From contig NZ_JAIXST010000053.1 of NCBI RefSeq assembly GCF_027484545.1, forward strand, positions 1-64,000: 64,000 nt of DNA, given 5' to 3'. Below are positions 26,584-34,907 of the stretch, one piece after another. The first letter of the stretch is position 1. Every line of letters begins with the position of its first letter. The stretch comes from Runella sp. (lineage in GTDB: Bacteria > Bacteroidota > Bacteroidia > Cytophagales > Spirosomataceae). The notes under the pieces were generated by a model. That model was not told the origin of the DNA. It was given only the letters and a program-made list of their open reading frames with translations, and did not search any database. A program made the translations under genes and the position numbers.

Positions 26584-27513
26584 TTAAATGGTCGAAAGTA
26601 CGTTGTTCATGTTACGAACGGCGTCGGCAGACTTAGCAAATGCTGCTTTTTCCGACTCGCTCAAACGCAGACTTACGACTTTTTCCCAGCCACCGGCACC
26701 AATCACAACCGGAACACCCATACAGATGTCTTTTTGGCCGTATTCGCCGTTCAGATAGACTGAACAAGGGAAAATGCGTTTTTGGTCACGAACGATGCTT
26801 TCTACCAACGAGGCTACTGCCGCGCCCGGTGCATACCAAGCCGACGTACCAATCATTTTGGTGAGGGTAGCACCGCCTACCATCGTATCAGCTGCTACTT
26901 GCTGTAATTTTTCTTCAGATAGGAAGCGACTTACCGGAATACCGTTGTAAGTCGCCAAACGAGTCAAAGGAATCATCGTGGTGTCACCGTGTCCACCGAT
27001 TACCATTCCGTGAAGGTCATTAGGAGATACATTCATGGCAAGCGATAGATACGTTTTGAAACGTGCGCTGTCCAAAATACCGCCCATCCCGATGATGCGT
27101 TTTTTAGGTAATCCCAATTCTTTAAATGCCAAGTACGTCATAGTATCCATTGGGTTGGAAACGATGATGATGATGGCTTTAGGAGAATATTTCAAAATGT
27201 TTTCGGCCACTCCTTTTACTATACCCGCGTTGATACCGATAAGGTCTTCACGCGTCATGCCGGGCTTACGGGGAATACCCGACGTAATAACTACTACTTC
27301 TGAACCTTTCGTTTTTTCGTAGTCGTTGGTCGAACCGGTGATTTTGGTATCGAATCCGTTCAATGTAGCTGTTTGAAACATATCAAGGGCTTTTCCTTCC
27401 GATAACCCTTCTTTGATGTCGAGCAATACTACTTCCTGAGCCAACTGACGGCGAGCGATGTTGTCAGCGCAGGTTGCGCCTACTGCCCCTGCTCCTACTA
27501 CGGTAATTTTCAT
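26584..27513 (-). CDS. mdh: Malate dehydrogenase
   Basis: A 309-residue enzyme that oxidises malate to oxaloacetate with NAD in the TCA cycle. The dinucleotide-binding GAGAVG is at residues 7-12, the Asp that selects NAD is in LLDIKEG near 31, the substrate-binding arginines are in PRKPGMTRED near 81-90, and the catalytic His175 is in GGHGDTTMIP. This is the LDH-like MDH type usual in Bacteroidota. Single-gene unit with its own terminator. A G/C-rich palindromic repeat sits 19-31 nt before its start codon. Confidence 0.95.
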   Translation of the reverse strand: MKITVVGAGAVGATCADNIARRQLAQEVVLLDIKEGLSEGKALDMFQTATLNGFDTKITGSTNDYEKTKGSEVVVITSGIPRKPGMTREDLIGINAGIVKGVAENILKYSPKAIIIIVSNPMDTMTYLAFKELGLPKKRIIGMGGILDSARFKTYLSLAMNVSPNDLHGMVIGGHGDTTMIPLTRLATYNGIPVSRFLSEEKLQQVAADTMVGGATLTKMIGTSAWYAPGAAVASLVESIVRDQKRIFPCSVYLNGEYGQKDICMGVPVVIGAGGWEKVVSLRLSESEKAAFAKSADAVRNMNNVLSTI

Positions 27514-27520
27514 AGTGTTT

Positions 27521-27558
27521 AAAGCCCCCTAACCCCCGACGGGGGAACTTTTTAAAGG
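27521..27558. repeat. CCCCCTAACCCCCGACGGGGG-type intergenic repeat in the mdh leader
   Basis: AAAGCCCCCTAACCCCCGAC followed by GGGGGAACTTTTTAAAGG. The core CCCCCG-A-CGGGGG at 27533-27545 is a perfect palindrome, and the AAAG/CTTT arms extend it. From memory, C-rich repeats of this CCCCCTAACCCCC form are common between genes in Bacteroidota. Confidence 0.55.
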
Positions 27559-27828
27559 TTTGGCCATGCCTTGGGAGTAAAATAAAGACATGGGCAATAG
27601 TTAATTTGTATTTGAGCCGTAAAGATAGAGCGAAAACCTTTTAAAGCTACTCTTAAAGGTATTTTTAATGCTAAAAACGTGTAGTGAAGCTTGTTTTATT
27701 ACTTGTTGTTCTTTACTAAGAAACAACAGACAATGTGTGGAATACCTCCCCGGATGTTTATGACTTTTACCGTTCATAAGAGATTTACAAGACACTTTTT
27801 CCTGAAAAAGGCTGTCCATCCGAATTCG
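27559..27828. other. Rest of the mdh/lipoprotein intergenic region
   Basis: Together with the repeat and the promoter on its two sides this makes a 411-bp gap. A minus-strand frame of 72 codons at 27601-27819 has no recognisable features, and I see no RNA gene or other signal. Confidence 0.4.
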
Positions 27829-27861
27829 TTTGCAGACCTTTAAATCACTAACTTACCTTTG
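27829..27861 (+). promoter_or_regulatory. Promoter of the lipoprotein / glutathionylspermidine-synthase-like pair
   Basis: TTTG at 27829-27832 and TACCTTTG at 27854-27861, separated by 21 bp, fit the Bacteroidetes housekeeping promoter (TTTG and TANNTTTG). The leader to the ATG at 27925 would be about 55 nt. Confidence 0.6.
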
Positions 27862-27924
27862 TATTCCTTTTTTCAGCCATGAAATACTAACTTTATCGTT
27901 GATTATCACCCAACCTTTTTTAAC

Positions 27925-28545
27925 ATGACACCCAAACGTAAAGGAACGGTCGTCAAGACTGTCAAAGAAATTACAATCGGCGCCGCGTTGACTGTGGCAT
28001 TATTGAATGGAGGGATGATGCTCCAAAGTTGCGGCGGGTCCGATGACAACGAGCAGCAGGAGACTCCCTACAAAGGTCGCCCTGTGAAAACATACATTAC
28101 AGAAATAAAACCCGGCGAGTATAAAATTACGGACGAAGTGGCCGTCAACAGTGATGCCGAAGCAGGTGCTGTTGTCCGTTATTTCGACGGACGACGCGAT
28201 ACCCTGACCGTAGCAGAAGCCCGAAATCTGGTAAAAACAGATTCCACGACCCGTGATTATTATAATAATCCGAATCAGTATCACAGTCATTATCACCGCA
28301 GTTCACTTTCCAATGCGCTGCTTTGGGGAGGAATGGGATATATGCTGGGCCGAAACAACAATTCGCAATTCTATAGCGAAGGACGTGAGCGTCAGTATAG
28401 CTCGGGAGCGTATGCCAATTCGTCGGTATATCAGCGTTCGGCTGGCATTCATGAAAGCTACCATAGCTACCGCAAAAGCTCTGCTTCGCGTCCGAGCAGC
28501 AGTCGCAGTGGGTTTTTTGGTCGCAGTCGCAGTTCGGGGAGTTAA
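27925..28545 (+). CDS. Small lipoprotein-like protein with His/Tyr/Ser-rich C-terminus, YgiB-like context
   Basis: A 206-residue protein. A hydrophobic segment ends in a lipobox-like LQSCGG (Cys near residue 36). Residues 50-105 are a small charged domain with GRPVKTYITEIKPGEYKITDE. After a Gly-rich turn (ALLWGGMGYMLGR) the tail is rich in Ser, Tyr and Arg. The closest analogy I can offer is by position: in enterobacteria YgiB (UPF0441) precedes the ATP-grasp protein YgiC, and here the next gene is a YgiC-type enzyme. Sequence similarity to YgiB or to UPF0323 lipoproteins is not proven from reading alone. Has its own promoter and is probably co-transcribed with the next gene, 92 bp away. Confidence 0.65.
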   Translation: MTPKRKGTVVKTVKEITIGAALTVALLNGGMMLQSCGGSDDNEQQETPYKGRPVKTYITEIKPGEYKITDEVAVNSDAEAGAVVRYFDGRRDTLTVAEARNLVKTDSTTRDYYNNPNQYHSHYHRSSLSNALLWGGMGYMLGRNNNSQFYSEGRERQYSSGAYANSSVYQRSAGIHESYHSYRKSSASRPSSSRSGFFGRSRSSGS

Positions 28546-28637
28546 TTTTTTCTCACGCAAAGAGGCATAAGGTGCAGAGACGCGAAAACATTGCGACTTT
28601 GCAACGCTGTGTGCATAACTAATTTACCATTACAAAA

Positions 28638-29810
28638 ATGATCAATACACGCTATTTAAATAATAGTCCCGAAGTCCAATTACGTAATGTCGGTTGGGAT
28701 TGGATGTTGGGGGCGGATACGTTGCCTTATTTGACCAACGAAGTGGTTACCATAAAATCGTACGAAGCGGAGGCGTATTACAATGCGGCCAACGAACTGT
28801 ACGAGATTTATACGGAAGCGGCTCAACATGCCATAGACAGAAATCTGTGGAAAGAAATGGGTATTCCCGAAAACTTGATTGAATTGATAAAACTTACGTG
28901 GGAGGACGACCGTCATTGGCATATTTATGGGCGATTTGATTTGGCGGGAGGGGTGAGCCGGGAACCGATAAAACTTATCGAATTCAATGCCGATACAGCT
29001 ACCTGTATTCCCGAAACGGCGGTGGTGCAATGGGCGCACCTCAAAGCCAATAATATGGACGAGAGCAAGCAGTTCAACAATGTTTATGAATCGTTGAAAG
29101 GTCAGTTTGCCGAACTTCGTCGCCGGAATATGCATCTGACGCCCACGCTTCTATTTTCGACCATGCGTGATGCTCCCGAAGACGATACCAATGTTGCGGT
29201 ATTGGGTGAGGCAGCGCGCGAGGCGGGTTTTGACGTAGAGTTCAGTTACATGGATGAAGTGGAGTTTACGGCTACCGAAGGAATTTTTAAGCAAAATCCG
29301 CAAAACGGCAAGTTTGAACAGTTTGATTTTTGGTTTAAGTTGGTGCCGTGGGAATACATTGGTTACGATGAACCTGAATTGGCTGAGTTACTGACAAGTA
29401 TCGTTAAAAACGGCAAAGCGGTGATTATCAATCCTGCTTATACCTTGCTGTTCCAATCGAAATACATCTTAAAATTATTGTGGGATTTGTATCCCAATCA
29501 CCCACTTTTGTTGTCTACGACTACCCAACCGCTTTCGGATAAAATAAGTGTAGAAAAAGTGCTGTTTGGCCGAGAAGGGGCCAATGTTCGTATCTTAGAA
29601 ACCAACGGAACGGTCATTTCCGCTGCCGGCGGTGACTATGGTGATTACGAAAAAGTATATCAGGAATACGTAGAATTTCCGCGCGATTCCCTCGGCAAAC
29701 GCTACCAAGCGGGGGTGTTTTGGGCAGGCGATGCCTGTGGTTTAGGCTATCGTCGAGGTGGTAAAATCATTGACAATACCGCACAGTTTGTGGGGCATTT
29801 GGTAGAGTAA
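28638..29810 (+). CDS. Glutathionylspermidine synthase family protein (ATP-grasp, YgiC-type)
   Basis: A 390-residue protein with the YgiC/Gsp-synthetase profile: YGRFDLAGG near residues 98-106, then LIEFNADTATCIPE near 115-128, a Mg/ATP-binding area around FWFKLVPWEYIGYDE (near 232), NPAYTLLFQSKYILKLLW (near 267) and the C-terminal GVFWAGDACGLGYRRGG. The family joins an amine to a carboxylate using ATP; here the amidase domain of bifunctional GspSA is absent. The true substrate of YgiC-type proteins is unknown. It follows the lipoprotein gene in the same orientation, echoing the ygiBC arrangement. Confidence 0.87.
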   Translation: MINTRYLNNSPEVQLRNVGWDWMLGADTLPYLTNEVVTIKSYEAEAYYNAANELYEIYTEAAQHAIDRNLWKEMGIPENLIELIKLTWEDDRHWHIYGRFDLAGGVSREPIKLIEFNADTATCIPETAVVQWAHLKANNMDESKQFNNVYESLKGQFAELRRRNMHLTPTLLFSTMRDAPEDDTNVAVLGEAAREAGFDVEFSYMDEVEFTATEGIFKQNPQNGKFEQFDFWFKLVPWEYIGYDEPELAELLTSIVKNGKAVIINPAYTLLFQSKYILKLLWDLYPNHPLLLSTTTQPLSDKISVEKVLFGREGANVRILETNGTVISAAGGDYGDYEKVYQEYVEFPRDSLGKRYQAGVFWAGDACGLGYRRGGKIIDNTAQFVGHLVE

Positions 29811-29904
29811 GAGGGTATAGAGTATAAGTTTACTCAAGCTTCTTTCAAATTAACTTGATAATAAGGGAGAGTTTTTCTATTTGTGTTTAACAAAAGTTAT
29901 TATT

Positions 29905-30084
29905 ATGACAAAAGAAAAAGTGTTAGTCGCACTAAAAGAACTTCCTGAGCGATTTGACGTAGAAGAGCTTATTGAGCGACTTATTTTTTTGCAGCAAATA
30001 GATGAAGGATTGGCTCAATCAGATAGTAATCAAGTTGTTTCGTTAGAAGAAGCTAAAGTGGCTTTAAGTAAATGGTTGAAGTAA
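29905..30084 (+). CDS. Probable antitoxin of a ParE/RelE-type module
   Basis: A 59-residue protein started at the ATG at 29905 (MTKEKVLVALKELPERFDVE); an upstream TTG frame extension is not credible. It is acidic and helical, ends EEAKVALSKWLK, and its last 13 nt overlap the start codon of a ParE-like toxin gene, the classic antitoxin-toxin arrangement. Such antitoxins bind the toxin with their C-terminus and often repress the operon. The toxin partner is broken (next entry), so this gene may now be an orphan, which could still counter homologous toxins elsewhere. Confidence 0.65.
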   Translation: MTKEKVLVALKELPERFDVEELIERLIFLQQIDEGLAQSDSNQVVSLEEAKVALSKWLK

Positions 30085-30381
30085 ATCTAACGCACAAGGC
30101 ATTGCGCTGATATAGAGGCCATTGTCCAGTATCTATCTTAGTATTCTCCAAGCTATGCTTCTCGTTTCGTGGTGGAAGTTACCAAAAGAGCTGAATTATT
30201 ACGGGTATTTCCTGAAATGGGAAGAGTTTTGCCCGAAATTGACGAAAGGGAAGTCCGCGAATTAATTTATCAACGATATCGCATTATATACCATATCATT
30301 AATGAAAATCGCATTGATATTATTACTGTTCAGCACGCTTCAAGAGACATAAAACGTCACTTATCTAATGAAGGAAAGTAG
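30072..30381 (+). pseudogene. ParE/RelE-family toxin pseudogene
   Basis: The frame opens with MVEVNLTHKALR and stops at once at TGA (30108). An extra T after CGC shifts the frame. Read past it, DIEAIVQYLS is followed by a TAG where family members often have Gln (CAG to TAG), then YSPSYASRFVVEVTKRAELL and the family core RELIYQRYRIIYHI, ITVQHASRDIKRHL. So there are two lesions, one frameshift and one nonsense. A GTG at 30169 could give only a 70-residue C-terminal piece. The ParE-type toxin poisons gyrase or acts as an RNase in other systems; here it should be inactive. Confidence 0.75.
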
Positions 30382-30430
30382 AGCTGGTTAAATTTTTAAT
30401 AATGTTATTCCGCCTTGAAATAAGTGAAGA

Positions 30431-31411
30431 TCAGGCTTTTTGAGGAATAAACTCCACTTTTAAGTAAGCTCCCGTTGCGTTTGGATTAGTGACAATCTGC
30501 GGTAAACCATTCATTACATCAAGTGATTGTTTGTGCGTGTGTCCTGCAATAATTCCCAGCAAATGGGGCGTATTCATCACTTCTTTGTAAAAGGTTTTAG
30601 TCACTTCATTATGTCCAGCTTCGGGCCATTGCGGGCGGCGTTCGAGTTGGTAATTTTTGTCCGCCTTTGCGCTCCAATCGGGATGCCCGCATCCAAAACC
30701 AACAGACCTTTCGGGGGCATACAACGGGATATGGACTAATAATACCAAAGGTTTTCCGGTTGCAACTTCTTTTCGGAAAAACGCGAGTTGTTCGGGCAGA
30801 ATTTCGTACGTTGAATTGTCAATAACCACAAAACGTACACCATTGATTTCTCGAACCGTCATCAGGGGATACCCTCCCTGATAAAGAGGGAAAAGACGTT
30901 TCTTTGTCCACGTATCGCGCAGTTCAGTTACTGTGCCGGGCATTCCTTCATAATGCCAATCGTGATTGCCGGCCACATATACGTAAGGTAAACCTGTCGT
31001 TTTTAGTTGTTGAGTGACCCAATCAACGGCCGCTTCGGAAGGAAAACTCATGATGTCGCCGATGAGTGCGACCAAAGAAACGCCTTCGTTTTTAGCAATG
31101 TCAAGCGTTTCCTGAAAGCATTCTGCGGGATTTGTGGCTTCACCCGTTTGAAAATGCTTTGTTTGATTATAGGCTTTGGCCATTCGGTCACTGTATTGCT
31201 GGTACGGTTCTCCGCGTGCATCATCCATAAAAAGATGAGTATCGGCAATAAACATAATACTGAAGCGCTCGCGAATGGAAGCGTTGAAAAAACGAACTTG
31301 GTTGGCATCAATCGCAAAACTTCCCCTTTCTGAAAGGATTGATTTTGATTTGTTTCCTAAAAAAGGGGCAATGACAAGGGAGGAAAGCAGGTCGCGTCTT
31401 TTCATGGTCAA
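30431..31411 (-). CDS. Calcineurin-like metallophosphoesterase, exported
   Basis: A 326-residue protein with all five metallophosphoesterase blocks: ADTH near residue 55, GDIM near 117, GNHDWH near 148, VHIPLY near 226 and GHTHKQ near 292. The N-terminus MKRRDLLSSLVIAPFLG has the twin-Arg start and short hydrophobic stretch of a Tat-type signal; the start could be the first or third residue. Likely a periplasmic phosphodiesterase or phosphomonoesterase of unknown substrate. It lies 10 bp downstream of the DoxX gene, so the two may form an operon. Confidence 0.88.
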   Translation of the reverse strand: MTMKRRDLLSSLVIAPFLGNKSKSILSERGSFAIDANQVRFFNASIRERFSIMFIADTHLFMDDARGEPYQQYSDRMAKAYNQTKHFQTGEATNPAECFQETLDIAKNEGVSLVALIGDIMSFPSEAAVDWVTQQLKTTGLPYVYVAGNHDWHYEGMPGTVTELRDTWTKKRLFPLYQGGYPLMTVREINGVRFVVIDNSTYEILPEQLAFFRKEVATGKPLVLLVHIPLYAPERSVGFGCGHPDWSAKADKNYQLERRPQWPEAGHNEVTKTFYKEVMNTPHLLGIIAGHTHKQSLDVMNGLPQIVTNPNATGAYLKVEFIPQKA

Positions 31412-31421
31412 TAGTAATGGT

Positions 31422-31781
31422 TTATTTTTTATGGATAAACCAAGCCCAAAAAATCAATACAAATTGAAGAGGAAGACGTATCAAAGCCACTTGGTGGCTT
31501 CCCACAGCTGGGTGTTCTTTGAATACATCAATGACATGCAAGGGCAGAAATGCCACCATCATGATGAGAATTCCAAGCGTTGATAAAGAGCGAAATTTGG
31601 GAATAAATACACCGATGCCCACGATAATTTCTGCGATTCCTGACACGTAATTGATGGCTTCTCCAGGTAAAAAATCAGGAATAAAAGGAAGATACATCGC
31701 GGGTTTCAGGAAATGGTTTACTCCTCCAAAAACCATAAAAGCACCAAATAGTAAAGTTAAGATAAGTTTCGTGATTTTCAT
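31422..31781 (-). CDS. DoxX-like membrane protein
   Basis: A 119-residue protein with four hydrophobic segments (about 5-21, 43-60, 66-85 and 98-116). FGGVNHFLKP near residues 18-27 and PGEAINYVSGIAEIIVGIGVFIP near 39-61 match the DoxX/DoxD-like family of small four-helix membrane proteins, whose function is mostly unknown. First gene of a probable pair with the phosphoesterase. Confidence 0.85.
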   Translation of the reverse strand: MKITKLILTLLFGAFMVFGGVNHFLKPAMYLPFIPDFLPGEAINYVSGIAEIIVGIGVFIPKFRSLSTLGILIMMVAFLPLHVIDVFKEHPAVGSHQVALIRLPLQFVLIFWAWFIHKK

Positions 31782-31817
31782 CTTTTTAAGGGAAAAGGGT
31801 TATCAAAATAAATAAAA

Positions 31818-31845
31818 TGCGGTGGATTGTAAGTAACCCACCGCA
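31818..31845 (-). terminator. Terminator of the M14 peptidase gene
   Basis: Perfect 8-bp stem TGCGGTGG / CCACCGCA with a 12-nt loop; the minus-strand continuation is T-rich (TTTTATTTATTTTG). It lies 33 bp after the peptidase stop. Confidence 0.85.
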
Positions 31846-31877
31846 CGGATATTACAACTCATTGAATAACTGTTCTG

Positions 31878-33149
31878 TTACAAACTCTTCACAAAACCGC
31901 TTTCTATTTTCCAGCTTTTCTTATCGGAGCGAAGTTCAAAATTGCCTCGGTCGCCTAATCTCAAAACGATGGGTTTGCCTTTGGCGTCTACGAGCATGGC
32001 ACCTTGGGCATCCAATTCATCAATGCCGTAAAATACTGACAAATCGCCAAAATCTTCGATGCTGCTGCGATAGCTGAACCCAGTCGCATCGGCATTGTTG
32101 ACTTCGTTGCGGTTGACGGCTACATCAACGGTATAGGTCTGTCCATTGAGTTCAGTCTTGGCATTCCGAATGATAAGGTCAAAGTGATTGCGGGCGTTTT
32201 GGGGGATTTTTTCGTAATCGTTACGATTTTCGCGAGCGTATGTTCCATCAGCAATGGACTCTAACGCCGTCAAAATGGCAACGAAGTTCATTTTACGCAA
32301 ATACTGTTTTTCGGGATCGTCTTTGTACCCGCCCGATTCAATCAAAATAAGGCTGGTACCCCATTTGGCAATATTATCGCCAAAAGCACGCGGCTCAAAC
32401 TCGTCGGAATAGCGCGCTACTTGGTTAGGGACAAATTTTTGCAATTCGCGATTCATCCCCACAATCAATTGCATGGCGCGTTCACGGATGGCGTTGATGC
32501 TTCTGTCTTCGTTATACGCTGTGGCCAAAAACGAAATGGCCGCCACTTCTTTTGACTCGCCTACGCTGTAACGCGGGCTTTGGTCGTGAAGGTTAAAGCC
32601 AACGGCCGGTTTGAGCGTTTGTTGGAGATGCTTGAGCAATTTTGATTCAGGACATTGCAACCGTAGTGCATCACGATTCATATCAATTTCCTGCGCGGTA
32701 CGCCGCTGCCAACGTTCAACCCCGTCGGGATTAAGCATTGGAATGAAGTAAAGGGTACTTTTTTCCAGTAATTTTTTACGAAAATCGTCGAAACCATCTC
32801 CGCTTGCACTCAGAAAATTGAAAATGTCCAACATGGCCATCGTTGCTGTCGCTTCGTCGCCGTGCATTTGCGACCACAATAAAACAGGAGGTGCGCCGGT
32901 GCCGTATTTTACCTGAAAAATCGAACGTCCTTCAAACGATTTTCCTGCTTCGGTTACTGCAAATTTGGAATTGGATTTGGCTTTGTCAATCAACGGAATC
33001 AAGTGACGGTGTTTGAAAGCACGACGTTCAGCCACACTTTTTTCTTTGAATAGTTCGTGAGCGTCGAAGAGGCGCTGAGACAGCGTGTTTTGGGCAATAA
33101 TGGTTTCAGACATACAAAAAAAAGAAACCACCAATAGAAGGTGTTTCAT
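31878..33149 (-). CDS. M14-family zinc carboxypeptidase, secreted
   Basis: A 423-residue exported protein with a signal peptide ending near IIAQ (residue 20). Zinc ligands are in MHGDEAT (His and Glu near 92-95) and in GFNLHDQSPRYS (His near 200). LNPDGVERWQRRTAQEIDMNRD is the substrate-binding stretch, and the catalytic Glu is in LIESGGYKDD near 295. These enzymes remove C-terminal residues or act on cell-wall peptides. The C-terminal about 100 residues form an extra beta-rich domain. Single-gene unit; a perfect 31-bp palindrome lies 25 bp upstream. Confidence 0.88.
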   Translation of the reverse strand: MKHLLLVVSFFCMSETIIAQNTLSQRLFDAHELFKEKSVAERRAFKHRHLIPLIDKAKSNSKFAVTEAGKSFEGRSIFQVKYGTGAPPVLLWSQMHGDEATATMAMLDIFNFLSASGDGFDDFRKKLLEKSTLYFIPMLNPDGVERWQRRTAQEIDMNRDALRLQCPESKLLKHLQQTLKPAVGFNLHDQSPRYSVGESKEVAAISFLATAYNEDRSINAIRERAMQLIVGMNRELQKFVPNQVARYSDEFEPRAFGDNIAKWGTSLILIESGGYKDDPEKQYLRKMNFVAILTALESIADGTYARENRNDYEKIPQNARNHFDLIIRNAKTELNGQTYTVDVAVNRNEVNNADATGFSYRSSIEDFGDLSVFYGIDELDAQGAMLVDAKGKPIVLRLGDRGNFELRSDKKSWKIESGFVKSL

Positions 33150-33173
33150 AAGCGTAGGAAAGATATTGTGAAA

Positions 33174-33204
33174 ACTCCCCGAAAGTTCAGAACTTTCGGG
33201 GAGT
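33174..33204. repeat. Perfect 31-bp palindrome
   Basis: ACTCCCCGAAAGTTC, a central A, then GAACTTTCGGGGAGT: 15-bp arms with a single unpaired base. It lies between the divergent M14 gene and the thioredoxin-like gene. A related arm (CCCGAAA...TTTCGGG) recurs in the hairpin at 38036-38079. Confidence 0.75.
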
Positions 33205-33284
33205 TACGCAAACAAAGTAGGGGGTTTCGTCATTGTTACTACTATTGTTGCTAAACATACGAACGTCAAATTAGCTAACAACCC

Positions 33285-34678
33285 ATGAAAACGAAATTAT
33301 GGATAGCAGTGCTACTCTTGCTAAGTTTTGAGCTGCGAAGCCAATCAAACACGAGCGTACTCGAACTCAGATTTGAGACGCCTAACCTAAATTATACGCC
33401 GTTGATAGATTGGGAGAATTATAGGTTTACCTCCCGCGATACGCCCATTGACAAACAAAATTTCCTACGAGTAAAAGTACCTATCGCACGCTCGCAAGTG
33501 GTATATGTTCATTACATGGACACGGCCAACCACACCTACATACACCGTTTTTTTCTGCCTAAAGGCGATACCCTAAAAGGGACAGAAACCAACGGAACTT
33601 TTGTATTTGAAGGAAATCATAAGTCGGCAAATATTAATCGTTTTTTGTACCAGCAAGGCGTATTTGGAGATGATTCTCTGACGAAACGGCCGTTGATGCA
33701 AAACGTCTCCACCGATATATACACCAACTTGATGCAGGATTTGGCAGAAAAAAGCTGGGAACTTTACAAAACCACCCAAGATACCTCGGATGTGGGTCAA
33801 AATAGTTTTGTAAAGGCGGCTCTTCAAGCCCAATACTACTATCGGACTAAGTTTTTTGTTGCTACAAAAAGTTGGACTGCGGCCATGTTTGAGGAGTATC
33901 GTAAAGGGCAGAATCCTTCGTTTGTACCGTCGGAGATGTATTACCCCCCTTTTCATATTTTACCCCTTGAAGAGGCGATACTGTCGCTAGACTATAAACA
34001 GTGTTTGTTAGAACATATTCAAAAAGACATACCTCTCAAAGGAGATTTGTTTGAGGTATTGAATGAATTCTACAACGCGATTGACCAGAAACTTCCTCAT
34101 TTACCTCATACCCGCGAAGCCCTCTTGATAACACTGCTGATGTGGAAGAAAGATTTTCCTCGAAAACAAGAACTCATTGAGCGTTTTGAACGTGATTTTC
34201 CGAGTGCCCAACAACTGAAAGAACTCAAGTACGAGACATGGAAAAGCCAAAAACCAGTCCTTGGTATGGCCTTACCATCACTGCCACTTTTAGGACTGGA
34301 TAGTAGCCAAGTGATATTAACAACGATTAGTAAGTCGAAGTACTCACTTTTACTGATTTGAAACACATGGGAAGATAGCTGCCTAACTGCGTTGACAAAT
34401 TGGGCGACTTTTGCCCAAAAATATACTTCTCCCAACCTCAGTTTTGCCACCGTAGGGGTTCGTAATCATTTTGATAGTTGGAAAGAAGCCCTGAAAAAAA
34501 CTGGCCTGTTTTAAAAGTAGGAACTCACCTATATGCCAGTCATCCAGAGACAGAAATAGTAGAGGGAATGTTTGGCACCAAACGCCCGCTGGTAGTGGTG
34601 ATGGATGTCCATGCCAACTACGTGGAGCATTTTTCGCCGTTTGATAAAGAAAGGTTGGGTAAATGGTGGAAACGCTAA
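33285..34678 (+). pseudogene. Thioredoxin-fold (TlpA/AhpC-type) secreted protein, broken
   Basis: An intact 358-residue piece has a signal peptide (cut near LRSQS) and an N-terminal domain typical of Bacteroidota TlpA-like proteins. It reaches KSKYSLLLI and then a TGA at 34359 where the fold expects Trp (LLLI-W-NTWEDSC, compare DFWASWC). The frame continues WEDSCLTALTNWATFAQKY. A run of seven A at 34494-34500 then loses one base. The last frame runs NWPVLKVGTHLYASHPETE to LGKWWKR. So one nonsense change and one slippage inactivate the redox domain. The CxxC is already reduced to a lone Cys (EDSCLTA), so it may have been a non-redox member. Confidence 0.75.
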
Positions 34679-34865
34679 GACTATGGATTGTAGTTTCGAG
34701 TTTTGTTATTCTGAGCCAATTGACCATTAAGTGTTTGTGCAAGAATAGCTTTGATTATTGCAACGTAGTCAGTTGCTAATTAGCACATTTACTTAAAATC
34801 AAAGATTCTGTCGAGTCTATTGATGTTTCTGTCGAATTTAAGAGAGATGAACGATTTTGCCTTTC

Positions 34866-34873
34866 TATATTTG
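34866..34873 (+). promoter_or_regulatory. Candidate -7 box for the GH106-like gene
   Basis: TATATTTG fits TANNTTTG and lies 34 nt before the ATG at 34908. No TTTG is present at the usual upstream spacing. Confidence 0.35.
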
Positions 34874-34907
34874 TAATATTCCCATAAAAAATATTATAAA
34901 TAATATT

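Noticed and set aside
27601-27819. 72-codon minus-strand frame before the lipoprotein gene
   Set aside because: No recognisable motif; the plus-strand promoter lies directly beside it.
34359-34361. TGA as a recoded selenocysteine or tryptophan in the thioredoxin-like gene
   Set aside because: No hairpin suited to selenocysteine insertion follows, a second independent frameshift is present, and no other gene in the window reads TGA as sense.
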